Origin: Microbacterium sp. 70-16
Lineage (GTDB): Bacteria > Actinomycetota > Actinomycetes > Actinomycetales > Microbacteriaceae
Reading direction: 5' to 3'
NCBI RefSeq assembly: GCF_001898315.1
Contig: NZ_MKTQ01000010.1
Coordinates: 222,678 to 286,677, forward strand
DNA length: 64,000 nucleotides
Below, one piece after another: positions 41,001 through 49,641 of this stretch (its first letter is position 1; each line of letters begins with the position of its first letter). Made by a program: the position numbers and the translations under genes. Under the pieces are notes generated by a model that was given only the letters and a program-made list of their open reading frames with translations, ran no database searches and was not told where the DNA came from.

Positions 41001-43464
41001 CCGCGCCGAGGCCGAGTACAGCCCCGAGACGTGGGCCGTGTTCGCCGCCGTCCTCGCCGATGCCGAAGCCGCGGTGGCAGACCCCGTCGCATTCGGTCTC
41101 GACGCCGAAGGCGCAGCCGCGATCGTCGGCCGGCTGCAGGCCGCCGCCGACGGGCTGACCCCGAAGGATGTCAGCGCCGACGTGGTCGATCTCGGCGTCA
41201 TCGCGATCGACGCGGGTGCGCGGACGCTCCCGGCCACCGTGACGCTCGACGGCGCCGACGTGGCGGCAACCTGGAGCCAGGCCGGTGTCACCGCGGCGCA
41301 GTCCACGGCGGAGCTCGCGACCTTCGTGGCGACAGGCCGCTCGACGCAGAAGCTCGCGTCGGGTGTCTACCAGCGATTCACCGCGACGGTCCTGGTGGCC
41401 CCCGCCGACCTCGCCTACTTCATCGACAGCGGCTCGGCCGGTGGCGACGGATCGGCGTTCGCCGCCGCCCGGGCATCCAGCCCCGCTCTGCTGAACGAGG
41501 CGAGCGACCAGAAGTGGGACGGAGTGAGCGCCGACAAGACGTGGGGCTACACGACGACCGCGACGACGCTCGCCGCCGGCAGCGCGCAGGACTGGGGCTC
41601 GTCGTACGTCGGTGCCGACTACAACAAGCCGATCACGTACCACCTGACCCTTCCGGCAGGCTCGTACAACGTGGTCGGGGTGCAGGCGCCGCGCGCAGGA
41701 CTGACGACCAACGTCTACTCCAAGGTGACGGCCGCCGGTGCGTCCACGACGAAGACCGCCACCTCGACGGGAGCTGCGACCGCGGTCGCCCAGACCGTGA
41801 CGACCGATGCCGACGGCATCGTCGACATCGAGTTCGGCACCAACGGCACGAGCGGCTACAACGCGCGCCTCGCGCTGGTGTACGTGCAGAGCCTGCCGCG
41901 CGACCTCGGCGTGCAGGGCGCGCTGACGACGACCGCGGAACTGCCCGAGACGGTGACCGTCGCGGGAACGGAGAGGGCGGTGACGTGGGATGCCGCGTCG
42001 GCGGCCCAGACCCGCACCGAGTACGAGAAGCTCACCGTCACGGGCCGCCTGGACGACACCGACCAGCCCGTCGTGGCCGGCTTCGAGATCATCCCTGCGG
42101 CACTCGTCTACTACATCGACGCCGGCACGTCGGGCGGGGCATCGCCGCAGTACTCGGCGGTCGCCGCGACCGTCGCGCTGCGCAACGACAAGGTCGATCA
42201 GGTGTCGACCGCGGCCGATCAGTGGGGCTACGACGCGTCGGGCATGAAGGTCAAGGCCTCGACCGACATCAACGACAAGTACTCCACCGGGTACTACCAG
42301 GACACGACGCGGCTCGTGTACCACCTGCCGCTCGAGGCCGGCACGTACACGCTGACGGGCGGGTTCACCGAGTGGTGGGGCGTGAGCCGCACGATGTACC
42401 ACACGGCATCCGTCGACGGTGTGGAGCTCGCGAAGGGCAGCATCCCGCTGTCGGGCTCGAACGCTCGCGTCGCGGCAGACCTCACGTTCACGCTGACCGC
42501 CGCCGCGACCGTCGACTACGTCGTCACGAACGAGGGCGCCGGCAGCGAGAAGCCGGTGATCTCGTGGCTCGCCGTGGCAGACGACACGCTGCCCGGCGCG
42601 CCGCAGAACGTGACGGCGGCACGGGCCGGCGACACCTCGATCGACGTCGCGTGGGATGCCTCGGCGCCCACGGGGCCCGGCTTCGTCGGGTACCGCGTGT
42701 ACGAGCAGGGCGGCACCGAGCCGGTCTGTGAGACCACCGCGACACAGTGCACCGTGACGGGCCTCGCGCTCGGATCGACGCACGCCTATGAGGTCGCCGG
42801 TGTCGGAGCGAACGGCGAAGGCGAGCGGTCGGCGGTGTCGGCATCCGTCACTCTTCCCGAGGTCGCGTCGAACGACGGCGCGACGGCCCGTCCGGCGGTC
42901 GGCGTGTTGTCGTCGAACGACGGGTGGGACACCGGCCTGAAGGACGGCACGTTCCAGGTCACGATGAACCTGTGGTGGGGCCAGAACGGGTCGCTGTTCA
43001 AGCTCTACCGTGACGGCGAACTGGTCGGCAGCGTGCCGCTCACGATGCTGACCCCCGGCGCGCAGCGCGCCGTCGTCGACATCACCGGCCTGTCCAACGG
43101 CACCTACGTGTTCACGGGCGAGCTCGTCAACTCGAAGGGTGCGACGGCGACGCAGCCGCTGACCGTGAAGGTGACGGATGCCTCGCCGGCGAAGCCCGTG
43201 CTCTCGGCGGACAACTGGGACGGCGACGGCGACTACACCGTGACGGCCGACCTGTGGTGGGGCACGAACGCCACCTCGTACCGGTTCTTCGAGAACGGCA
43301 CCGAGGTCTCGTCGGGCAGTCTGACCGCGGCTTCGCCGAGCGCGCAGCGTGCGACGCTGGCCGTCACGGGCAAGCCGAAGGGCTCGTACCTGTACACGGT
43401 CGAGTTCCGCAACTCCGCGGGAGCGACCGTGAGCGCGCCGGTGAAGGTCACGGTCTCGCGATGA
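38017..43464 (+). CDS. Very large secreted GH59-like (galactocerebrosidase-type) glycoside hydrolase with FIVAR, Ig-like, CBM-like, FN3 and C-terminal LWWG-repeat domains
   Basis: Signal peptide; FKGFGVLSANSTSALLMDYK...MNTVKIEMGNDRNTSTGPNAATM...REPWSGWIAYDGGLAVLEQFTQFATLGW; twin NLWWGQN/DLWWGTN modules. Confidence 0.78.
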   Translation: MSKAMMPRGKTGSPTGRLRAGMAMIASVAVIGTGLVAAAPAIAAPTDTVTVNVTGADVATAAQNRNGLTFKGFGVLSANSTSALLMDYKAQHPDAYWELIETLFGGDHPIMNTVKIEMGNDRNTSTGPNAATMRTRDEYPNVLREPGFQLAADAELVAHGDVHVSLLRWNRPAWATTDADQYIWFKNTVLVAYRELGVVVDSINPDTNETSSPNVQLYKNFSSWLRNDTAGYEGATADDPNNGFASTEEADLFHAIQTVAADTVGTPPVSFGNAMTAASDSSLRDAVDVVGFHYSSADDSAGNMKKIAEQLDKEVWNSEGQSTFSSSADRPNNTASDEQGGIGTQFGGTNSALEMGNWVTTGFAASRRTMNIFQPAIGSFYDGFQYSSKELVNAREPWSGWIAYDGGLAVLEQFTQFATLGWENDDNTAGIWRAIPQASKSELGTGNPPSGARAGGASYTTLAAPDASDFSTVIINDSKFTKTYRIAASDLNLGDDATGELWETRAADDGEAYDANYLQPIGEIAPAADGSYTFTVKPWSALTFTTLDHAVTGTDGAVTARAGYGSALPSSAEYTDADGGRDVLDTDASGQVNGVTDDATLYADDFDYAEQPTISGYDPATGALVDTGESFLETRGAQAKPDGTPNVQSEDAGATPRYTNDTNGAFESVATSDPRHDRVLRQQVGPGMAGGAWNSGDPKTTIGDARWANYTVGADVLFEATGSQYATIGAREQGGTANGQSVSAAELKIDPTGAWMFMRFGATLSTGTVANTPEVAFQAGAGVWNRIAVTVAGSVYTASVNGVQIASYTDASPQSTGRIQLGSSFTFVQFDNLTVETVPGYTPYYATVIDGMHQTSWADTSVPVLAFDADWSHVNGQGMFEWQRTASKSTKKGATLTYSFTGTGLDILGTNAGTTTLDVIVDGVQIATAAPTFASGSERTTFQLRGLSDAAHTVVLRTANDASINVDAVGVITATADSSQVDTTALAAAVAAVQDRAEAEYSPETWAVFAAVLADAEAAVADPVAFGLDAEGAAAIVGRLQAAADGLTPKDVSADVVDLGVIAIDAGARTLPATVTLDGADVAATWSQAGVTAAQSTAELATFVATGRSTQKLASGVYQRFTATVLVAPADLAYFIDSGSAGGDGSAFAAARASSPALLNEASDQKWDGVSADKTWGYTTTATTLAAGSAQDWGSSYVGADYNKPITYHLTLPAGSYNVVGVQAPRAGLTTNVYSKVTAAGASTTKTATSTGAATAVAQTVTTDADGIVDIEFGTNGTSGYNARLALVYVQSLPRDLGVQGALTTTAELPETVTVAGTERAVTWDAASAAQTRTEYEKLTVTGRLDDTDQPVVAGFEIIPAALVYYIDAGTSGGASPQYSAVAATVALRNDKVDQVSTAADQWGYDASGMKVKASTDINDKYSTGYYQDTTRLVYHLPLEAGTYTLTGGFTEWWGVSRTMYHTASVDGVELAKGSIPLSGSNARVAADLTFTLTAAATVDYVVTNEGAGSEKPVISWLAVADDTLPGAPQNVTAARAGDTSIDVAWDASAPTGPGFVGYRVYEQGGTEPVCETTATQCTVTGLALGSTHAYEVAGVGANGEGERSAVSASVTLPEVASNDGATARPAVGVLSSNDGWDTGLKDGTFQVTMNLWWGQNGSLFKLYRDGELVGSVPLTMLTPGAQRAVVDITGLSNGTYVFTGELVNSKGATATQPLTVKVTDASPAKPVLSADNWDGDGDYTVTADLWWGTNATSYRFFENGTEVSSGSLTAASPSAQRATLAVTGKPKGSYLYTVEFRNSAGATVSAPVKVTVSR

Positions 43465-43470
43465 AACTGC

Positions 43471-43505
43471 GGATGCGCGGGGCGGCCCGAACGCCCCGCG
43501 CATCC
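43471..43505. terminator. Strong stem-loop downstream of the GH59-like gene
   Basis: ggatgcgcggggcg gcccgaa cgccccgcgcatcc, perfect 14-bp stem. Confidence 0.8.
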
Positions 43506-43621
43506 GTGGCGTGGTCTATCGGACCCCGAGGTCAGGTATTCTTCCACGTGTCGGCCGACCCGGGCCGACACCCCCACCGCGGCGCAACCTTGGCGCCGCC
43601 TGCGTCGAAGCGGAGCGCCCC

Positions 43622-44932
43622 TTGTCTGATCTGCCCCACCGCGACGAGCCGTCCGGCTCCTCCCCGTTCGACGAGCTGATGGCGAGTGCTCCGGCGTCCG
43701 CCGCCGCAAGCTCCGGTGGCGGCGTGTTCACGACGACGTTCCGCGGCTACGACAAGGCCGAAGTGGATGCCGCGATCGCCGAGCTCACGGCGCAGCGCAC
43801 CGGCCACTCCGAAGAGCTCGCCCAGCTCAAGGACAAGCAGCACCGCATCGAGCTCGAGGTCAAGGAGCACCTCGCGACGATCTCGGCGCTCGAGTCGAAG
43901 ACCGCGAGCCTCGAGGCCGACCTCGCCGTCGAGTCGGCCCGCGCGTCGAACGCCGAAGACAAGGTGCAGACGCTCAGCGACGAGCTCGTCAATGCCGCCG
44001 ACGAGTCGACGAAGGGTCGCGAGCGGTTCGAGGAAGTGCTGCGGGTGGCGGAGGAGCAGGCATCCGTCATCATCAAGAACGCGAGCGTGCAGGCCGACCG
44101 TCTGCTCGAGGCCGCCCGTGAAGAGATCGCGGCGCAGCGTGCGGGTGCGCAGGCCGATGCCGACGCGCTGCGTTCGCAGGCCGAGACGGACGCCGCGCAG
44201 GCGCGCCTGCGCATCGAGACCGAGCTGACGGCGCACAGCGCGCAGCTTGAGCGCGAGTCGGCGCACGCCGCCGAGAAGGTCGCGCAGGCCGACCAGGAGG
44301 CCGCCGCGATCCGCACCGAGGCCGAGAAGGGCGCCGCGGCGCTGCGCTCGCTCGTCGCTCGCGAGAGCGAGCAGGCTCGCGGCGAGGCCGAAGACGCCGT
44401 GCGCGAGCAGCGCATGCGCGTGCTCGAGTTCGAGGAGTCGCTCACGCGCCGTCAGGATGACGCGCAGCAGGAGTTCCTGATGCTGCACAACCAGGCCGTC
44501 GCGCACGCCGAGCGCATCACGCAGGATGCCAACGACCAGGTCGCCGCGTCGATCGACCACGCGCAGCGCATCACGGCGAAGGCCGACGACTTCGACAAGC
44601 TCATGCGGGCCCAGTCGCAGCAGCTCGAGGCGGATGCCAAGCTGCGCGCCCGCGAGATCCTCGACCGTGCCAGCGTCAAGGCGCAGAAGATCATCGACTC
44701 GGTCACGACGCACTCGCAATCGGTGCTGCGCGACGCGGAAGACCGCACGCGCCAGCTGCGCTGGCAGCAGCAGCAGCTGACGAGCTTCATGTCGGAGGTC
44801 AAGGAGCTCATGCGCTCGGAGGGCGCCGCCGGCGCTGCCGGCGAGGCGGACCTCGACGCGGCATCCGTCATCGACCCCGCCCAGCCCGACGCCGACTTCG
44901 CCGCGGGCCTGGACGAGACCACCGAGGCCTGA
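43622..44932 (+). CDS. DivIVA/coiled-coil domain protein (TTG start)
   Basis: VFTTTFRGYDKAEVDAAIAELTAQ DivIVA-like N-terminus then long Ala/Glu/Gln coiled coil. Confidence 0.82.
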   Translation: MSDLPHRDEPSGSSPFDELMASAPASAAASSGGGVFTTTFRGYDKAEVDAAIAELTAQRTGHSEELAQLKDKQHRIELEVKEHLATISALESKTASLEADLAVESARASNAEDKVQTLSDELVNAADESTKGRERFEEVLRVAEEQASVIIKNASVQADRLLEAAREEIAAQRAGAQADADALRSQAETDAAQARLRIETELTAHSAQLERESAHAAEKVAQADQEAAAIRTEAEKGAAALRSLVARESEQARGEAEDAVREQRMRVLEFEESLTRRQDDAQQEFLMLHNQAVAHAERITQDANDQVAASIDHAQRITAKADDFDKLMRAQSQQLEADAKLRAREILDRASVKAQKIIDSVTTHSQSVLRDAEDRTRQLRWQQQQLTSFMSEVKELMRSEGAAGAAGEADLDAASVIDPAQPDADFAAGLDETTEA

Positions 44933-44962
44933 CCCGCGCTTTCTCCCTCTCGCGGAGCGGGC

Positions 44963-46024
44963 TCAGGTGAGGCGGGCGAGCTCCGCGACGAAGGCATCCA
45001 CGTCCTGCTCCGTCGTGTCGAAGGAGCACATCCAGCGGACCTCGTTCTTGGCGGCATCCCAGTCGTAGAACCGGAACGCGCGGCGCAGCTCGTCGGCCAC
45101 GCCGTCGGGCAGCGTCGCGAACACGCCGTTGGACTGCGTCGCCTGGCTGAAGCCGACGCCCGTGATCGTCCCGTCGGCGAGCCCGGCCTCGACACCGGCG
45201 CGCAGTCGCGCGGCCATCGCGTTGGCGTGCCGCGCGTTGCGCAGGTACAGGTCGCCCTCGAGCAGCGCGATCAGCTGCGCCGAGATGAAGCGCATCTTCG
45301 ACGCGAGCTGCATGTTGAGCTTGCGCAGGAACAGCAGTCCATCGGATGCCGCGGGGTCGAGCACGACGACGGCTTCGCCGCCGAGGGCGCCGTTCTTCGT
45401 GCCGCCGAAGCTCAGCACGTCGACGCCGACGTCGGTCGTGAACGCGCGCAGCGGCAGATCGAGCGCGGCGGCGGCGTTCGAGATCCGCGCGCCGTCGAGG
45501 TGCAGGCGCATGCCGCGCTCGTGCGCGTGGTCGGCGAGGGCGCGGATCTCGTCAGGCGTGTACAGCGTGCCGAGTTCGGTCGACTGCGTGATCGACACGA
45601 CGAGCGGCTGCGCGCGGTGCTCGTCGCCCCAGCCCCACGCCTCGCGGTCGACGAGCTCGGGCGTGAGCTTGCCGTCGTCGGTGGGCACGTTCAGGATCTT
45701 GATGCCCGCGACGCGCTCGGGCGCTCCGCCCTCGTCGACGTTGATGTGCGCGGTGGATGCCGCGATGACAGCGCCCCAGCGGGGCAGCATCGACTGGAGG
45801 CCCGTGACGTTCGCGCCCGTGCCGTTGAAGACGGGGAACGCCTGCACGCCCTCGCCGAAGTGGTGGGCGAACACCTCCTGCAGGCGGGCGGTGTAGGCAT
45901 CCTCACCGTAGGCGATCTGATGGCCGTCGTTCGCGGCCGCGATCGCGGCCAGAACCTCGGGGTGGACGCCGGAGTAGTTGTCGCTCGCGAAGCCGCGGAC
46001 GCTCGTGTCATGCAGGGTGCTCAC
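44963..46024 (-). CDS. Low-specificity L-threonine aldolase family
   Basis: FASDNYSGVHPEVLAAIAAANDGHQIAYGEDAYTARLQEVF; SFGGTKNGALGGEAVV PLP-lysine motif. Confidence 0.93.
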   Translation of the reverse strand: MSTLHDTSVRGFASDNYSGVHPEVLAAIAAANDGHQIAYGEDAYTARLQEVFAHHFGEGVQAFPVFNGTGANVTGLQSMLPRWGAVIAASTAHINVDEGGAPERVAGIKILNVPTDDGKLTPELVDREAWGWGDEHRAQPLVVSITQSTELGTLYTPDEIRALADHAHERGMRLHLDGARISNAAAALDLPLRAFTTDVGVDVLSFGGTKNGALGGEAVVVLDPAASDGLLFLRKLNMQLASKMRFISAQLIALLEGDLYLRNARHANAMAARLRAGVEAGLADGTITGVGFSQATQSNGVFATLPDGVADELRRAFRFYDWDAAKNEVRWMCSFDTTEQDVDAFVAELARLT

Positions 46025-46090
46025 GACGATCCAGCCTAGTTCGCGCCGCCCCCGTGTCGAATGTCGGAGGCGCCGAGTAGCGTCGCTGCC

Positions 46091-47569
46091 ATGAGCGATC
46101 GCGGGGGATCAGCGGAGGTGCCCGACGGTGCGGCGGATGCCGTGCCGCCCGCCGCGCTGCAGCCGGCGGGCGGCATGCGCACGTTCCTCGGCGTGCTCGT
46201 CAATACCGCGGCGGCGAACGTCACGACGAGCTTCCTGTGGTTCGCGCTGACGTTCTGGGTCTTCCTCGAGACCCGGTCGGTGCTCGCGACCGGCATCATC
46301 GGCGGCGCCTACATGCTGTTGCTCGCCGTGCTCGGCATGGTGTTCGGCACGATCGTGGACCGACACCGCAAGCACCGCGTCATGGTGGTTTCGGCTCTGT
46401 TCACGCTCGTAGCGTTCCTCACCGCAGGCGTCGTCTACCTGATGCTGCCGGAGGCGGCGATCCTCGACCTCAGCGGCCCCTGGTTTTGGATCTTCTCAGC
46501 CACGATCCTCGCCGGCGCCGTCGTCGAGAACCTGCGGAACATCGCCCTGTCGACGACCGTCACGCTGCTCGTGCCGACGGAGCGGCACGCCAACGCGAAC
46601 GGCCTCGTCGGAACGGTGCAGGGCCTCGCCTTCCTCGTGACCAGCGTGTTCTCCGGTCTCGCAGTGGGCCTTCTCGGTATGGGCTGGACCCTCGCGATCG
46701 CGATCGGGCTCACGGTCGTGGCGCTCGCGCACCTGCTGACGCTGCGCATTCCGGAGGAGGAGCCCGAGCGCACGCCGGGTGCGAAGGCGATCGACATCCG
46801 CGGTGCGGCCGCCGCGATCCGCGTCGTGCCCGGCCTGTTCGCTCTCATCCTGTTCTCGACGCTCAACAACCTCATCGGCGGTGTCTACATGGCGCTGATG
46901 GATCCCTACGGGCTCACGCTCTTCGACGTCAAGATCTGGGGCGTCGTGCTCGGGGTCACGGCGACGGGGTTCATCATCGGTGGTGCGGTCGTCGCGAAGT
47001 GGGGACTTGGGCGCAACCCGCTCCGCACGATGCTGCTCGCCGTCATCGCGATGGGTCTGCTGGGGGCGCTGTTCACGATCCGGGACTGGTGGTGGCTGTA
47101 TGCCGCAGGCATCTGGGCGTACATGACGCTCGTCCCGATCATCGAATCGGCCGAGCAGACCGTCATCCAGAAGGTCGTGCCGTTCACGTCGCAGGGGCGC
47201 GTGTTCGGCGCGGCGGCGACCTTCGAGGCGGCCGCCGCGCCCGTGACGGCATTCCTCATCGCGCCGATCGCGCAGTTCTGGGTCATCCCGTACATGGAGT
47301 CCGATGCCGGACGCGACGCGTGGGGGTGGTTGCTCGGCGATGGACAGGCGCGCGGCATCGCGCTCGTGTTCCTGTTCGCCGGCTTCGCGATGGTCGTGTT
47401 GACGCTGCTCGCGTTCACGACCCGTTCGTACCGGATCCTGTCGGCGAGGTATTCGCGGTCGGATCCCGCGCCGGGCGCCGACGCCGCGGCATCCGCCGCG
47501 CCGGTGCCGACCGTCATCTCGCCGAAGGACGTGATCGCCGGGTCGGCCGAGGGCGACCCGCGGCGCTGA
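46091..47569 (+). CDS. MFS transporter
   Basis: 12-TM pattern; TTSFLWFALTFWVFLETRSVLATGIIGGAYMLLLAVLGMVFGTIVDRHRKHR. Confidence 0.88.
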   Translation: MSDRGGSAEVPDGAADAVPPAALQPAGGMRTFLGVLVNTAAANVTTSFLWFALTFWVFLETRSVLATGIIGGAYMLLLAVLGMVFGTIVDRHRKHRVMVVSALFTLVAFLTAGVVYLMLPEAAILDLSGPWFWIFSATILAGAVVENLRNIALSTTVTLLVPTERHANANGLVGTVQGLAFLVTSVFSGLAVGLLGMGWTLAIAIGLTVVALAHLLTLRIPEEEPERTPGAKAIDIRGAAAAIRVVPGLFALILFSTLNNLIGGVYMALMDPYGLTLFDVKIWGVVLGVTATGFIIGGAVVAKWGLGRNPLRTMLLAVIAMGLLGALFTIRDWWWLYAAGIWAYMTLVPIIESAEQTVIQKVVPFTSQGRVFGAAATFEAAAAPVTAFLIAPIAQFWVIPYMESDAGRDAWGWLLGDGQARGIALVFLFAGFAMVVLTLLAFTTRSYRILSARYSRSDPAPGADAAASAAPVPTVISPKDVIAGSAEGDPRR

Positions 47570-47610
47570 CGCCGCGGAGGGCGACCCGCGGCGCTGACGC
47601 CGGGTGCGGA

Positions 47611-49050
47611 TCAGGCCGAGCGCCCCGTGATGCCCTCCGTCGAGGCGATGACGTCGCGCATCTTCTTCTCGAGCGCCTCGAAGAACATCGACAGGGGGAA
47701 CTCGTCGTCGAGCACCGCGTCTGTGTAGCCCTTCGGAGCGCCGGAGAGCACCTCGTCGGGCAGGCCGCGCGCCCACTGCGATGCCGGGTGCGGCGTCAGC
47801 ACCGACGCGACGAGGTCGTAGGCGGCGAGCCAGTGCGCGACCTTCGGTCGGTCGATCGACTGCCAGTAGAGCTGGTCGATCGCGTCGCTCAGGGCGATGA
47901 CCGCGGCGGGAACGCCGTCCCAGTCGAACGTGAGCGCGGTGTCGGTCCAGTGCAGCACGCCGCGCTGGTGCAGCCACGCGAACAGCAGTTGCCCGCCGAG
48001 CCCGTCGTAGTTGCGCACGCGCGAACCGGTGATGGCGAACCGGAAGATCCGGTCGAAGATGACGGCGTACTGCACGAGCCGCGCGTGCTCGAGCATCTCC
48101 TGCTCTGCGCCGGTGAGGTCATCGCGCGTGGAGAGCCGCTCGGCGATGCGCACCGACTCGCGGAACGCGGTCAGGTCGCACCGCAGCTCCTCGAGGGAGT
48201 ACAGGAAAAAGGGCATCCGCTGCTTGATCATGAACGGGTCGAACGGCAGGTCGCCGCGCATGTGCGTTCGGTCGTGAATGAGGTCCCACATGACGAACGT
48301 CTTCTCGGTGAGCTCCTGGTCGGCGAGCATGCGCGCGGCGCCGTCGGGCAGGTCGAGTTTCGTGATGTCGGATGCCGCGGCGACGACCCGGCGGAACCGT
48401 GCCGCCTCGCGGTCCTGGAAGATCGCGCCCCACGTGAACGTCGGGATCTCGCGCATCGCGACGGTTTCGGGGAACAGCACCGCCGAGTTCGTGTCGTAGC
48501 CGGGCGTGAAGTCGATCAGGCGCAGGCTCACGAACAGGCGATTCGTGTAGGTCTGCTCGAGCTCCGCGATGAACTCGGGCCAGATCACTTCGCACAGCAC
48601 GGCCTCGACGTGGCGGTCGCGCGACCCGTTCTGCGTGTACATCGGGAACACGACGAGGTGCTTCAGCCCGTCGATGCGGTCGCGCTGCGGCTGGAACGCC
48701 ACGAGCGAATCGAGGAAGTCGGGGACGCCGAATCCGCCGTCCACCCAGCGGTCGAAGTCGATGACGGATGTCTCGAGGTAGGCCGCATCGTGCGGGAAAA
48801 GCGGAGCGAGTGCCGCGATCGCGGCGGTGATCCGGGAGACAAGTGCACGCGCCGCGGCGTGGTCGGCGGCCTCGGGCACCGACCCGTCCTGCGCCTGCAG
48901 GGCCTGCAGGGCGGTCGCGGCATCCTTCAAGGCGAACCACGCGGGCTGCTGCTCGATCGGTCGGTCGTCTTCGACGACCTTTGTCGTCGGTCGGCCGTCT
49001 TCGACAACCTCGGGCTCTCCGATGACGGCCTTGGCGTGGGCAGTAAGCAT
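47611..49050 (-). CDS. DUF6421-type conserved protein
   Basis: Full-length ORF with HLVVFPMYTQNGSRDRHVEAVLCEVIWPEFIAELE and TKLDLPDGAARMLADQELTEKTFVMWDLIHDRTHMRGDLPFDPFMIKQRMPF; family name from memory. Confidence 0.75.
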   Translation of the reverse strand: MLTAHAKAVIGEPEVVEDGRPTTKVVEDDRPIEQQPAWFALKDAATALQALQAQDGSVPEAADHAAARALVSRITAAIAALAPLFPHDAAYLETSVIDFDRWVDGGFGVPDFLDSLVAFQPQRDRIDGLKHLVVFPMYTQNGSRDRHVEAVLCEVIWPEFIAELEQTYTNRLFVSLRLIDFTPGYDTNSAVLFPETVAMREIPTFTWGAIFQDREAARFRRVVAAASDITKLDLPDGAARMLADQELTEKTFVMWDLIHDRTHMRGDLPFDPFMIKQRMPFFLYSLEELRCDLTAFRESVRIAERLSTRDDLTGAEQEMLEHARLVQYAVIFDRIFRFAITGSRVRNYDGLGGQLLFAWLHQRGVLHWTDTALTFDWDGVPAAVIALSDAIDQLYWQSIDRPKVAHWLAAYDLVASVLTPHPASQWARGLPDEVLSGAPKGYTDAVLDDEFPLSMFFEALEKKMRDVIASTEGITGRSA

Positions 49051-49075
49051 GGGGAAACCTCCGATCGTCTACAGG

Positions 49076-49097
49076 AATAGTTCCGGTGAGAACTACT
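49076..49097. promoter_or_regulatory. Operator-like palindrome between DUF6421 and Lrp genes
   Basis: aatagttc cggtga gaactact in the divergent intergenic region. Confidence 0.5.
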
Positions 49098-49119
49098 TGC
49101 ATCCGATATTGTTTCATGC

Positions 49120-49566
49120 ATGGATGATGCTGTCGACCGACGGATCGTGGCCGAGGTCTCCCGCGACGGGCGTGCCACACTCGCCGATCTGTCCGCCGCG
49201 ACGGGCTTGTCGGTCTCCGCCGTGCAGGCGCGACTGAAGCGGCTCGAGTCGCAGGGAGTCATCGCGGGTTACCGCGCGATCGTCGACGCCGAGTCCGTCG
49301 GGCGTCCGCTCGCCGCGTTCATCGAGATCACCCCGCTCGACCCCGCCCAGCCCGACAACGCCCCCGAGCTGCTCGAACACCTCGACGCGATCGAGGCGTG
49401 CCACTCGATCGCCGGCGACGCGTCGTACATGCTCTTCGCTCGCGTCGCCTCGCCCCGCGCGCTCGAAGACCTCGTGCGCGACGTGCGGCAGGCAGCGAAC
49501 GTGCGCACCCGCACGACGGTCGTGCTGCAGACCTTCTTCGAGCACCGCCCGACCGTCGCGCTCTGA
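49120..49566 (+). CDS. Lrp/AsnC family transcriptional regulator
   Basis: MDDAVDRRIVAEVSRDGRATLADLSAATGLSVSAVQARLKRLESQGVIAGYRAIVD. Confidence 0.92.
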   Translation: MDDAVDRRIVAEVSRDGRATLADLSAATGLSVSAVQARLKRLESQGVIAGYRAIVDAESVGRPLAAFIEITPLDPAQPDNAPELLEHLDAIEACHSIAGDASYMLFARVASPRALEDLVRDVRQAANVRTRTTVVLQTFFEHRPTVAL

Positions 49567-49641
49567 CCCGTGGCGAGCGGCATCCGCCAGATACACCTGC
49601 AGACGGATGCCGCGGCGCGCCCCGTCGCGTAGCGTCGAAGG

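Noticed and set aside
38860-43503. 1547-aa minus-strand ORF opposite the GH59-like gene
   Set aside because: Antisense GC-frame shadow; Arg/Gly/Val-rich low-information translation with no motifs, opposite a clearly coding gene.
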